The position numbers were made by a program, and so were the translations under genes. The notes beneath the pieces were generated by a model that was given only the letters and a program-made list of their open reading frames with translations, did not search any database and was not told the origin of the DNA. Shown one piece after another: positions 15,706 through 23,820 of a stretch of DNA of 64,000 nt; within the stretch, counting starts at the first letter, position 1; each line of letters opens with the position of its first letter. Origin of the DNA: Chthonomonas sp. (GTDB taxonomy: Bacteria > Armatimonadota > Fimbriimonadia > Fimbriimonadales > Fimbriimonadaceae). Location of the stretch: the NCBI GenBank assembly GCA_016788425.1, contig JAEURQ010000002.1, positions 1 through 64,000 of the forward strand, written 5' to 3'.

Positions 15706-15806
15706 GAGACCAAATGGAGGGAAGTGGGAGACCTTTCCCGCTGGTCTCTCAAAAGGTCTCTCTTAGCCACTGGATTTTGGCAGTCGTCGTGAGACCCCTG
15801 TAGACT
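15704..15806. repeat. Islet right-end repeat block (GAGAGACC / GGTCTCTC motifs)
   Basis: GAGAGACC at 15704-15711, GGTCTCTC at 15743-15750 and at 15755-15762, then TGTAGACTC near 15799. Counterpart of 14467-14562. The paired GGTCTCTC lies 74 bases before att2, matching the spacing of 14308-14326 to att1. Confidence 0.55.
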
Positions 15807-15835
15807 CAAATCAGAAATTTTTCAGCCAAGTTTTT

Positions 15836-15883
15836 TCAGTCCTAAGGAGGGCGTCGGGGGTTCGATTCCCTCCGGGGCCGCCA
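15836..15883 (+). repeat. Attachment-site repeat att2: 3' half of tRNA-Arg(CCU)
   Basis: Exact second copy of the 48-base segment at 14400-14447, 1436 bases further on, in the same orientation and preceded by a run of six T. It marks the right boundary of the islet; the leftward gene starting at 16478 lies beyond it on the backbone side. Confidence 0.85.
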
Positions 15884-15893
15884 ACTTTGGGAG

Positions 15894-16478
15894 TTACTGT
15901 AGCCCCATTTCCGTGAGCAGTTCGGGCAGCGGGCGGGCGTGCCGGGGCGCGCTGACCATGTTTTCAAACGCCAGTTCGCCGAGCCGTGTCATCACCACCT
16001 CTTCGCCCAGCAAGTGGTCGAGCGTGAGGAAGCCGAGCTGCCCGAGGACCTGCTCGTCGACTTGCACCGGGAGCGGCAGATAGAGCGTGACGTCGAGGTA
16101 GTTTTCGGAATTGCGCGCCGAGATAAATTTGGTGAGGTTCAGGTCGAGTTCCTGCCCGGCCATTTGGATGACCGGCGGCTCGGTGCGTTGCCGAAATGCC
16201 ACCACGTTCCAGCCGCGAATCTGGGGCGCGGCGCGGGCTACTTGCACGGCGATCGGCGCCACACCTTGCAATCCGCCGGGGCTGATCTCCAGCTGATAGG
16301 TGTCGGTCTGCATCGAGATTCCGGGGCACAGGTCGGGGTGGATGCGCGCGAGTTGTTCCGCGATTTTGGTGACGTTGGCGTTCATGTCGCCGCTGCGCAG
16401 CGTGTTGGCATTGGCGGCAAACCACTGCCAAAACTGCTCGGGGCTGCTCTTACGTTGAAGAAAACTCGGGAGTTTCAT
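15894..16478 (-). CDS. Conserved hypothetical protein
   Basis: 194 residues, no signal peptide or membrane helix. The N-terminal FWQWFAANANTLRSG resembles a family of cytoplasmic proteins that begin with a FWxWF motif and later have an ISPGG segment and a GWNVVAFRQR segment; no function is known to me. Codon use is that of the GC-rich backbone, unlike the islet beside it. It ends eleven bases right of att2, making it the first backbone gene. Confidence 0.8.
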   Translation of the reverse strand: MKLPSFLQRKSSPEQFWQWFAANANTLRSGDMNANVTKIAEQLARIHPDLCPGISMQTDTYQLEISPGGLQGVAPIAVQVARAAPQIRGWNVVAFRQRTEPPVIQMAGQELDLNLTKFISARNSENYLDVTLYLPLPVQVDEQVLGQLGFLTLDHLLGEEVVMTRLGELAFENMVSAPRHARPLPELLTEMGLQ

Positions 16479-16616
16479 CGCTTTGGTTTGTGTTTACCCG
16501 GTTTCCGGATGTCGTGTAGCACATTCTGGACCAGGAATGAGCAAGCAATCCACCACTTTTTTCGACGCCTTGAAGACTGACTTAGTCCATCATACTGAAT
16601 ATTGTCTTCGAACAAG

Positions 16617-17654
16617 TCATGGCCTTTCGACGCTCTTCACCCGCAATAAAGAAATAGTACGATCAGATACTTGAAGTATGATGTCTTTAACCAGAGGGTT
16701 GCAGGTGCGCCCAAAATTATGCTGTTGCGCAACTTTGCCCAAAGAGCCTTCCTCAGAAACGATCCAATCGCTTGCCCCGTCAGAAACGATGGCGTTTCCT
16801 CCTCTAACTTCTAGACTGATATAGCTGGATTTAAGAACGGGAATTTGAATGTCATGAAGTAGTTCTCCAGCCTTGGTCTCGATTCTACACTGACCGCTTT
16901 CTGAGACAACAACGATGTTGCCGGAATCAAACTGACCTGCGTTAGCCATGTCGGGAGGAGCCTCCAGAACGAAATTTTTGTTGCTGCCCTGCCAACCTTC
17001 AAGCCGCGGGGCAAGTCCACCATAACCAATAAGGGCGATCTGCGGTTGTCCATTTCCACTGACGACAAATGTTAGTGACTTGTAGTCAAGTTTCGATATC
17101 GTTGGCGAACCAGGAACGCCAGCCGTAATACTGATGTCACTCTTTCTTCCGAGCATACTTACTATCGTAAACGCATCTGGGCCCGACCTGACGAGATGCT
17201 CGATCATATCTTCAAATGAGTTGTTCCAGAGCTCAGGTGCTTTCATGTGGTTTAGCATCCGAGCGTTTTTTATGTCCCACAGATATATAGAAAACTTGTC
17301 CGAGGTAAGGCAGTAGTTTAAGTCACTTGTTAGCAACGCTCGTGTCACGCTCACTGTGTGCTTCAGCGTAGCTTTCAGAGTTGGTGCGGGTGACTTAGCG
17401 GGAAGATACTCATAGATGCGAACGACCTTTGCATCATGACCGATCGCAAAGGTACTCCCCAAGCTGTCGTACACAAATGCATTGTCATCCATGCTGCTGA
17501 TCGCTTGAATCTGCTCCAAGACCAGGACTTTCTTTGATGGACTAGTTTGTGTTTTGTAGTTTGGAGCGGGCTCTACCTTATTGCTCATTCTTGCGCCGCA
17601 CCCAAGGAGAGTAATGGAGATGGCTACAGCAATTGAGGGTGACCGGTATCTCAC
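16617..17654 (-). CDS. Predicted lipoprotein, possible beta-propeller
   Basis: 345 residues with a lipoprotein signal (hydrophobic segment ending LLGC at about residue 19). The rest is rich in short beta-type segments such as VVRIYEYL and FSIYLWDI, in the style of WD40-like propellers, but no clear repeat could be counted. GC content is lower than in neighbouring genes, which may mean acquisition. The function is unknown. Confidence 0.75.
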   Translation of the reverse strand: MRYRSPSIAVAISITLLGCGARMSNKVEPAPNYKTQTSPSKKVLVLEQIQAISSMDDNAFVYDSLGSTFAIGHDAKVVRIYEYLPAKSPAPTLKATLKHTVSVTRALLTSDLNYCLTSDKFSIYLWDIKNARMLNHMKAPELWNNSFEDMIEHLVRSGPDAFTIVSMLGRKSDISITAGVPGSPTISKLDYKSLTFVVSGNGQPQIALIGYGGLAPRLEGWQGSNKNFVLEAPPDMANAGQFDSGNIVVVSESGQCRIETKAGELLHDIQIPVLKSSYISLEVRGGNAIVSDGASDWIVSEEGSLGKVAQQHNFGRTCNPLVKDIILQVSDRTISLLRVKSVERP

Positions 17655-17694
17655 TTCTATTTTTTACCCGGGCCTACCTTCGCCCGTCTACGGA

Positions 17695-18141
17695 TTACTT
17701 GAGTTCCTGAGCGAGGCCGATGAGGATGCCCTCCGGGCCGCGGATGTAGCACAGCCGATACACGCCCTGGTATTCCACAACCTCATCCACCACGGTCGCG
17801 CCGAGTGGCCGCAGGCGAGTAAGGGTTTCCTCAAGGTTGGCCACGCTGAACATCACTCGCAAATAGCCGAGCGCATTGACGGGCGCAAGACGATGGTCAG
17901 CAACAGTGGCGGGGGCAAGGAACTGGCTGACTTCGAGTCGGCTTACGCCATCGGGAGTGGCGAGCATCGCAACTTCCACCCGTTGGTCGCGCAGACCGGT
18001 GACCCTTCCGGCCCAATCGCCCTCGACGATCCAACGACCTTCGAGAGACATACCCAGCACCTCAAAGAACTCAATCGCGCGATCGAGTGATTCGACCACG
18101 ATGCCGGTATTGTGCATTCGCAAGGGAGAGCTATCTGCCAT
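17695..18141 (-). CDS. VOC-superfamily (glyoxalase/dioxygenase-like) protein
   Basis: 148 residues from the ATG at 18141 (MADSSPLRMHNTGIVVESL). An upstream start at 18213 would cross the terminator of the ferritin-like gene. Two beta-alpha-beta-beta-beta modules are visible: HNTGIVVESLDRAIEFFEVLG, then GYLRVMFSVANLEETLTRLRPLG ending in YIRGPEGILIGLAQ. Possible metal ligands are a His near the start and the Glu of GPEG. The substrate is unknown. Confidence 0.87.
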   Translation of the reverse strand: MADSSPLRMHNTGIVVESLDRAIEFFEVLGMSLEGRWIVEGDWAGRVTGLRDQRVEVAMLATPDGVSRLEVSQFLAPATVADHRLAPVNALGYLRVMFSVANLEETLTRLRPLGATVVDEVVEYQGVYRLCYIRGPEGILIGLAQELK

Positions 18142-18171
18142 ATGACTTGAGTATCCACCAAGCTCGGGCGC

Positions 18172-18203
18172 AAAAACGCCCGCCTCGAACGCTCGAGGCG
18201 GGC
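18172..18203 (-). terminator. Rho-independent terminator of the ferritin-like gene
   Basis: The stem GCCCGCCTCGA/TCGAGGCGGGC (18178-18188 with 18193-18203, loop of 4) is followed on the minus strand by GTTTTTG. It lies 13 bases beyond the stop codon at 18217. Confidence 0.88.
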
Positions 18204-18216
18204 GAGGCAACAAGCT

Positions 18217-19122
18217 TTAGCGGATGTTGCCGTTGAGGCCGGCGGGGAAGAAGCCGCCGCTGCCGCTACCACCCAGGTAAACGATGCTCAGGACTTCCGC
18301 CGTCGAGCGGGTGTAAACGATGCCGTTGTCGTCGGTCGGCACGATGTTGGCGTTGCCGCCCACCACGATGCCTTGGTCCTTATCGCCCGCACCATCGGCG
18401 CCGTCGCGAAGGTCGGAGATGGCTTGCGCCGTAGTGACCGCCGAACCGCCGATGTTATACAGCACGGTGCGCACCATTCCGGCGTGATACGCTTCCACGC
18501 CGAGGATGCCCGCCGCGGCCTCAAGGTAATCCTTGTTGGTGATCAGCCGGGCGCCGCCCTTGTAGGCCGTCACGCCAACATCCTCGAACACGAACGCGCC
18601 GATGAGGAAGTTGACCTCGTTAGCGAACGGGTCGAACGTCGGGCCGAGTCCTGCCGCCGCGGCGGCCGCGTTGAAGCTTTCGCGCAGGTTGATTTCTGGG
18701 CGGACGACGGCTTGCGTGCCGAGAGCGGCGCGCAGGAACCGAACGTGGGCGAGCTCGTCGGCCGCGATTTCGCGGGCGTACTGCTCGAAGGCGGGGGTGG
18801 AGAAGGTGACCGCGCTACCGCCGGTGACCGCGCCGGCGGTGGCTCCGCCGGCATCGTTTTGCGAAAGGCCGACGCCGAACACGGCGCGCAGGTAGTACTC
18901 GGCCTCGAGGTATTCGAGGTTGAGCGCGAAGTTGAGGACGTTGATATCGGTGGCGTTGCCGACGCCGATGGTGTCGGCGCCATCGCCTCCGCAACCGGCC
19001 AACACGCCGCCGCCGAAGAGAGCCGCGCCGCCGGCCAACATGCCCTTAAGAAGGGTTCTGCGTTCGAAGCGCTTTTCCGCCATTTCTTCTCGGGCCAGTG
19101 ATAATTCTCGAGTAATGCTCAT
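18217..19122 (-). CDS. Ferritin-like domain lipoprotein with Tat-type signal
   Basis: 301 residues. The N-terminus has a twin-arginine stretch ([11 protein letters not shown]), a hydrophobic segment and a lipobox-like LAGC, so the protein is probably Tat-exported and lipid-anchored. The body has the ferritin-like pattern of four helices with carboxylate and histidine ligands: [27 protein letters not shown] and [16 protein letters not shown]. Members occur as desiccation- or stress-linked surface proteins; the substrate is unknown. AAGGAAA lies five bases before the ATG. The terminator at 18172-18203 closes the unit. Confidence 0.9.
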   Translation of the reverse strand: MSITRELSLAREEMAEKRFERRTLLKGMLAGGAALFGGGVLAGCGGDGADTIGVGNATDINVLNFALNLEYLEAEYYLRAVFGVGLSQNDAGGATAGAVTGGSAVTFSTPAFEQYAREIAADELAHVRFLRAALGTQAVVRPEINLRESFNAAAAAAGLGPTFDPFANEVNFLIGAFVFEDVGVTAYKGGARLITNKDYLEAAAGILGVEAYHAGMVRTVLYNIGGSAVTTAQAISDLRDGADGAGDKDQGIVVGGNANIVPTDDNGIVYTRSTAEVLSIVYLGGSGSGGFFPAGLNGNIR

Positions 19123-19264
19123 GTGAATTTCCTTCGTCTTGCTTCAATTCATGAGCAAGGCTCACCTAAGGTAACGCGGGAATTTTTGTGGCGGGCGCGT
19201 GTTCAGAGAACCGTCATGTAACGTTCACCATGGGTTCAGGAGGGGGGCGAAATTTGGCGTGAGT

Positions 19265-19335
19265 CGCCCCCGTCTGCCCACATGCCACGCCCGCGCGACC
19301 ACGCTGGCGCTTGTCGCTTTGCCCAGACGGGGGCG
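19265..19335. repeat. REP-like hairpin repeat, copy 1
   Basis: 71-bp element bounded by perfect inverted ends CGCCCCCGTCTG and CAGACGGGGGCG. The inside contains CGCGCGACCACGCT and TCGCTTTG, which are shared with the copies at 19423-19490 and 36489-36558. It lies in the gap between the ferritin-like and cupin genes. Confidence 0.8.
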
Positions 19336-19422
19336 GGCTGTCGCGGTGGAGGGAGGTGAGGTGGGTGGGAGCTTGTCGCTGCGGTGGAGGGAGGTTTTTC
19401 GGTGGGTAGGTTGGAGACATTT

Positions 19423-19490
19423 GCCCCCGTCTGCCCACATGCCACGCCCGCGCGACCACGCTACGCTCGTCGCTTTGCCCAGACGGGGGC
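19423..19490. repeat. REP-like hairpin repeat, copy 2
   Basis: 68-bp copy in the same orientation as copy 1, with ends GCCCCCGTCTG and CAGACGGGGGC. Between copies 1 and 2 a short GGTGGAGGGAGGT motif is also repeated twice. Apart from these repeats and the ribosome site of the ferritin-like gene I see nothing in 19123-19549. Confidence 0.8.
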
Positions 19491-19549
19491 GGGCTGGCGC
19501 GGTGCAGAGAGTAAGGATTGAGAAAGTACCTGCCCGCCTGGCCGAAGGC

Positions 19550-19897
19550 TTACCTACCCTTCAGCTCCACCACGATCACGTGGATGTCCTCCGCGCCGAC
19601 GTTCGTCAGAGTATGCGGCCCGAGAGGCGGCGTCCAGGTGGTCGCGGGCAGCGCATCCGGACCCGCGGCGCCGCGCGTGTCCAGCAGAACCGCGCCGTGC
19701 TCGTCGCGCCGAACCATATCCGCCCACGAAAGAATCGTCGTCGCCGCCGGATGCTGGTGGGTGTGCAGGGCGGTGGTCTCGCCGGGGCGGATGCGGGTCT
19801 CCAGCACGCGCACGTGCTCGTTCTCCAGCAGCACGCGGTGATGCTCGCGCGCGGCAAGTACGGCGTCGAGTTCCGGCGGCCAAAAATCAAATGACAT
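19550..19897 (-). CDS. Cupin-domain protein
   Basis: 115 residues forming a single cupin barrel. RIRPGETTALHTHQHPAATTIL carries the metal-binding histidines of cupin motif 1, and GPHTLTNVGAEDIHVIVVELK corresponds to motif 2. It has no export signal. The substrate cannot be inferred; small cupins of this type act as isomerases, dioxygenases or sensors. It is divergent from the next gene. Confidence 0.88.
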   Translation of the reverse strand: MSFDFWPPELDAVLAAREHHRVLLENEHVRVLETRIRPGETTALHTHQHPAATTILSWADMVRRDEHGAVLLDTRGAAGPDALPATTWTPPLGPHTLTNVGAEDIHVIVVELKGR

Positions 19898-19972
19898 AAC
19901 CCAAAGCTTGACAGCGAACTTTGGAAACGGTCAAACCTGTCGTACAATATCCGTGGTTCGGTGGGCACTTTT

Positions 19973-21541
19973 ATGAAACCTCTCGCGATTCTTGCTGCGC
20001 TGTGCGCATGCGCCATTTCTCTGGCGCAATTCACATCTTCCAACGTCACGCAGTCGGCCTGGCTTTCGAACGCCGCGCTTGCGGGCGGCGATGGGAATGA
20101 CTGCTGGGGATATGTTTCACCGTCTGGCCGCGAGTACGCGCTCATGGGCCAAGTGGACCAAATGACTGTGGTCGAGGTAACAAACCCCGCCGCGCCGGTG
20201 ATCATTCAGGCGTTCCCGCACCTCACCAGCACGTGGTCGGATATCAAGGTCTACCGCGACCATGCTTATGTGGTGACCGAAGCCGCCGGCTCGGGCATCA
20301 TGGTCATCAATCTCTCGCAGGTGGATCAGGGGATCGTCACTTTGGTGCGCACCATCGCCAGCCCGGGCAGCTCGCACAACATCCATATCGACGAAACCAG
20401 CGGGTTCCTTTATACTTGCGGCAGTCGAACCGGAACCGGCACCACCATGTGCTTCGACCTGAGCAATCCGGGGAATCCGGTGCGCGTGGGGGCCAACTCG
20501 CTGACCACCAACTACATGCACGACGTGCAGGTGAACACGTTTACCAGCGGCCCGTACGCGGGGCGACAGATTCTCTACGGCTTTAGCGAGAGTCGAGGCG
20601 TGGACCTGTACGACGTGACCAACAAGAGTGTGCCGGTATTTCTGGCGCGGGCGACCTACACCAACATCGGCTATTGCCACCAGGGTTGGCTGAGCGCCGA
20701 CCGTAAGTATCTTTTTGTTGATGATGAACTCGACGAGCAGAACTTCGGCGGCACCACCCGCTCGCTGGTGTTCAACGTGGAGAACATTAACGCGCCGGTG
20801 CTGGTAGGCACGTTCTCCAGCGGGCTGAGCTCGATTGATCACAACCAGTATTGGGACGACGGGTTCCTCTTCCAAGCTAACTATCGCTCGGGTCTGCGCA
20901 TTTTCGACGCCAAGAATCCGACCGCGCCGGTGCAAGTGGGCAACTACGACACGTATCCCAGCAGCAACTCGGCTCAGTTCTCGGGCGCGTGGAGCACGTA
21001 TCCGTTCTTCCCCAGCGGCACCGTCATCGTCAGCGACATCAATCGCGGCTTGTTCGTGCTGAACGCAAGCGCGGCGCTGACTCGCACGGAAGCGGCGACG
21101 ACCTTCCAACTGGTGACTGGCGCACTCGGCGGCGGCTCGCTGAGCTCGCTGACCGCGGTGGATTCAAATGTCATCTCGGTGCGATTCCCCAAGAGCGTGA
21201 GCCCACTGCGCAAGTCGGCGGAAGCGCTGATGAAGTTCAAGACCTTTGACACGGAGCCTCAGAATTTTACGATTGACCTGCAGTCGGGCGCGCAGGGCGG
21301 TTCGGCGCTGGAGACCGTGAGTCTGCTGAACGTGCAAACGAAGCGCTACGAGGTGATCAACACGCGCAACTTGGGTGAAGGCGAATCGCTCGCATCCATG
21401 CCGGTGACCGTGTTGCCGAAGCGTTTTGTCAACCAAACCACGAACGAAGTGACGGCGAAGGTCAAGTGGACCATGTCCACCACGGGTCGCGGCCTTCCCG
21501 CCGTTCGCGTCAACCAGTTCCGCGCTCGCGTTCTGCGCTAG
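19973..21541 (+). CDS. Secreted choice-of-anchor-B-type (LVIVD-repeat) protein
   Basis: About 522 residues from the ATG at 19973 (MKPLAILAALCACAISLAQ, a signal peptide). The body is a repeated blade pattern of the LVIVD type: YALMGQVDQMTVVEVTNPAAPV, then AYVVTEAAGSGIMVINLS and NYRSGLRIFDAKNPTAPVQVG, expected to form a propeller. It has no PEP-CTERM tail. A TACAAT -10 element lies at 19943-19948. This is an extracellular or surface protein of unknown role. Confidence 0.88.
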   Translation: MKPLAILAALCACAISLAQFTSSNVTQSAWLSNAALAGGDGNDCWGYVSPSGREYALMGQVDQMTVVEVTNPAAPVIIQAFPHLTSTWSDIKVYRDHAYVVTEAAGSGIMVINLSQVDQGIVTLVRTIASPGSSHNIHIDETSGFLYTCGSRTGTGTTMCFDLSNPGNPVRVGANSLTTNYMHDVQVNTFTSGPYAGRQILYGFSESRGVDLYDVTNKSVPVFLARATYTNIGYCHQGWLSADRKYLFVDDELDEQNFGGTTRSLVFNVENINAPVLVGTFSSGLSSIDHNQYWDDGFLFQANYRSGLRIFDAKNPTAPVQVGNYDTYPSSNSAQFSGAWSTYPFFPSGTVIVSDINRGLFVLNASAALTRTEAATTFQLVTGALGGGSLSSLTAVDSNVISVRFPKSVSPLRKSAEALMKFKTFDTEPQNFTIDLQSGAQGGSALETVSLLNVQTKRYEVINTRNLGEGESLASMPVTVLPKRFVNQTTNEVTAKVKWTMSTTGRGLPAVRVNQFRARVLR

Positions 21542-22722
21542 TCCGCCGAATCGGGAACCATGGCCAGGCCCAGACGACACACTTCGTCGTCGGGGCCTTT
21601 TCCGTACTTCACATCCGCCGGTTCGCGGTTCTCGTTCATGCGGCATTTTTCGTCGTTGCGATAGAAGAATCGGGCAGTGATTTTGCTTCCCTTTTCAACG
21701 CGAACGGGTTCGGCGAATTGGAGGGCCGGAGCGAAACTGTAGTCCCATCGCCGGGTGTGGTAGAGCGTTTCCGGTTCGCCCTTCGGTTTGATGAGCGTGA
21801 TCTCGATTTCGGCGCAGTAGTTGCGCGCCTCGGGCATCAGGCTGAGCATGGAATTGCCGTCGGTGAACTCGTGAGTAAGCGTTTGCTCCAACACTTTGTT
21901 GGCCGGGATCAGAAAGTTGAGCTGCTCCATTTGGACGGTCGCGACCGGCTGCGCCTTGCCGTAGCTCAGGGTGACGGTGCTTCGGTCGCGCTCGGGCTTG
22001 CCGGTCGCCTTATAGTGGTGAACCAGCACGACCATGGTGTCGTCATCCACCAGCGAAATCGCGGCGGGCAGCCGTAGCGCGCCGGAACCGGGGGCGATTG
22101 TGGTCGCGAAGTAGGGCTTGATTCCTGTGAACGTGCCCGAAGTCAATCCGACTCGCTTGGCCGCCTCGACATCCTTGGCCGCGACGATGGCAACCGACGT
22201 GTAGCGCAAGCTGTTGGCGGCGTCGGGCCGAATCTGGATGGCCGATAAGCCCTGGTCGGTCGCGTCAATCTTGAACGCGTAGACCCGGCGTTGGTCATCG
22301 CCGATTGCGGGGATCGGTTCGGGGTTTGTAAGCTCAACAACTTGGTCGGCGCGGATGGGTTCCAGTGGCACGACGGCGGGGAGTTTGATTTCGCTCGCCT
22401 TTCGCCATTTCTGAATGAGCAGCCGATCGTCGTCGTTGAGTTGCCGTGAGTGGCCGACGAACTTGACGTTCGATTCGTAAAGGTGGGGCGGCATCGCTTG
22501 GCTGAGGATTTGGCGGTAGATCAGCTTTTGGTGGAAGACGATGCGCTCGGAACTGTCGAGCCTCACGCCGCCGATTCCGTTAGCGCCGTGGCACGACACG
22601 CATTCGCGGGTGATGAGTTCTTGCACCTGCCGATTGACGTCTTCGTCCGGTTGCGGCGCGGCTTGCCAGGCGAGGCCCAGCGTGGTGCCCGCCCCCAGAA
22701 TCAGAAACAACTTCGGGTTCAT
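21538..22722 (-). CDS. Secreted cytochrome c / copper monooxygenase-like protein
   Basis: About 394 residues from the ATG at 22722 (MNPKLFLILGAGTTLGLAWQ, signal peptide). A haem c site CVSCHG follows near residue 40, then an AMPPHLYESN segment. The C-terminal two thirds resemble the paired jelly rolls of ascorbate-dependent type II copper monooxygenases, including HHY and a C-terminal KCRMNENR...DDEVCRLGL region, but the full set of copper ligands is not obvious. Proteins of this kind are often fused or adjacent to a redoxin; here a redoxin is divergently encoded 38 bases away. Confidence 0.75.
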   Translation of the reverse strand: MNPKLFLILGAGTTLGLAWQAAPQPDEDVNRQVQELITRECVSCHGANGIGGVRLDSSERIVFHQKLIYRQILSQAMPPHLYESNVKFVGHSRQLNDDDRLLIQKWRKASEIKLPAVVPLEPIRADQVVELTNPEPIPAIGDDQRRVYAFKIDATDQGLSAIQIRPDAANSLRYTSVAIVAAKDVEAAKRVGLTSGTFTGIKPYFATTIAPGSGALRLPAAISLVDDDTMVVLVHHYKATGKPERDRSTVTLSYGKAQPVATVQMEQLNFLIPANKVLEQTLTHEFTDGNSMLSLMPEARNYCAEIEITLIKPKGEPETLYHTRRWDYSFAPALQFAEPVRVEKGSKITARFFYRNDEKCRMNENREPADVKYGKGPDDEVCRLGLAMVPDSAD

Positions 22723-22760
22723 ATCAAACTCTGCTCGCCGCGCAAGCGTCTTGTACGAAT

Positions 22761-23315
22761 ATGACGTGTTTACTCGCCGCAATACTCGCTCTTGCGGCCC
22801 CGGCGGTGACGGATTTGCCAAAAAATGTGAAGCTGCCTGCCGCTCAGTTGGTGAACGGCAACGCAGCCAAGGTCGCCGCGGATCAACCGGTGGTGATTAT
22901 TTATCTGACCGCCGAGTGCCCGATTGCGAACCGCTACGCGCCGGTGATCGAGAAACTGCACCTTAAGTATCGCAAGCAGTTGACCTTGATTCGGAGCTTC
23001 CCCAACGAGGTGAGTGAGCGCAAGATCATTCGCGAGGTCTCGCGCGAGTACAAACAGACATCGCCGTTTGTGCTGGATCCCAAGCTCGCGTTTGCTCGCG
23101 CGCTCGGGGTCAAGGTGAGTCCGGAAGCGGTGCTCCTGGATCGGTCGCGCAACGTGGTGTACCGCGGGCGGATTGATGGGCGCAACATCGAGCACGGCAA
23201 GGAGACCACAAATTTTCGGCACGACCTTGCGGAGGCAATTGACGAGTTGCTCGCTGGCCGGCCGATCAGTCAACCCGAAGTCCAGGCGAAGGGCTGCTAT
23301 CTGCCGATTGACTGA
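22761..23315 (+). CDS. Exported redoxin (AhpC/TSA-like) protein
   Basis: 184 residues with a short signal sequence ([16 protein letters not shown]) and a thioredoxin fold. The likely active cysteine is in [17 protein letters not shown], and [22 protein letters not shown] is the usual cis-Pro/beta segment. The C-terminal KGCYLPID matches redoxins that are fused to cytochrome c and copper monooxygenase domains in other bacteria. It is divergent from just such a protein, so the two probably act together outside the cytoplasm. Confidence 0.85.
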   Translation: MTCLLAAILALAAPAVTDLPKNVKLPAAQLVNGNAAKVAADQPVVIIYLTAECPIANRYAPVIEKLHLKYRKQLTLIRSFPNEVSERKIIREVSREYKQTSPFVLDPKLAFARALGVKVSPEAVLLDRSRNVVYRGRIDGRNIEHGKETTNFRHDLAEAIDELLAGRPISQPEVQAKGCYLPID

Positions 23316-23401
23316 CGCCCCCCACTTGCGATCCGTCAATCGCCTGTGCCATACTCTTTTCTTGCGATTGGCCTCAAAGGCCGACATTCAAAGGACCAGC
23401 C

Positions 23402-23569
23402 ATGGCAAAAAAGGGCGAAAAGCGGGAAATTATTCGACTTGTCTGTACTGAAGACGGGAAGAATTATTACAGCACATCAAAGAACAAAGTGAACACCAAG
23501 GATAAGTTGGAGCTGATGAAGTACAACCCCAACCTCCGCAAGATGACCCTTCACCGCGAGAAGAAGTAA
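23402..23569 (+). CDS. rpmG: Ribosomal protein L33 (zinc-free form)
   Basis: 55 residues, [15 protein letters not shown] and then [23 protein letters not shown]. Only one cysteine is left of the four that bind zinc in C+ L33 proteins, so this is a C- type. It is encoded ten bases before rpmF. Confidence 0.95.
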   Translation: MAKKGEKREIIRLVCTEDGKNYYSTSKNKVNTKDKLELMKYNPNLRKMTLHREKK

Positions 23570-23578
23570 GGAACGATC

Positions 23579-23761
23579 ATGCCAAACCCCAAGCGAAGAC
23601 ACAGCCACCAACGAACCGCGAAGCGACGCACCAACTACGGCACCGAAATGCCGGAAGTGAGCGTAGCTCGACAGGTCGGTTCGGACTTCGGCGTACACCT
23701 GCGCCACCACGCGACTCCCGACGGATACTACAAGGGTCGCAAGCTCCCGGGCTACAAGTAA
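23579..23761 (+). CDS. rpmF: Ribosomal protein L32 (zinc-free form)
   Basis: 60 residues with the conserved N-terminal MPNPKRRHSHQRTAKRR and a C-terminal GYYKGRKLPGYK. The two CxxC pairs of zinc-binding L32 are absent. It shares a transcript with rpmG and ends before the hairpin terminator at 23785-23820. Confidence 0.93.
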   Translation: MPNPKRRHSHQRTAKRRTNYGTEMPEVSVARQVGSDFGVHLRHHATPDGYYKGRKLPGYK

Positions 23762-23784
23762 GAATTTTTCTGACGAACCAACTG

Positions 23785-23820
23785 GCCGCTTCTCAGGTTA
23801 CTGAGGAGCGGCTTCGTTTT
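23785..23820. terminator. Terminator between rpmF and the CDF gene
   Basis: GCCGCTTCTCAG (23785-23796) pairs with CTGAGGAGCGGC (23801-23812) with one G-T pair, followed by TTCGTTTT on the plus strand. On the minus strand the hairpin, which includes the last codons of the CDF gene, is followed by AGAAAAATT. It is probably bidirectional. Confidence 0.8.

Noticed and set aside
16111-16580. Long plus-strand ORFs opposite the hypothetical gene at 15894-16478.
   Set aside because: They are antisense shadows produced by GC-rich codon use; the composition (runs of Arg, His and Gly) is not protein-like.
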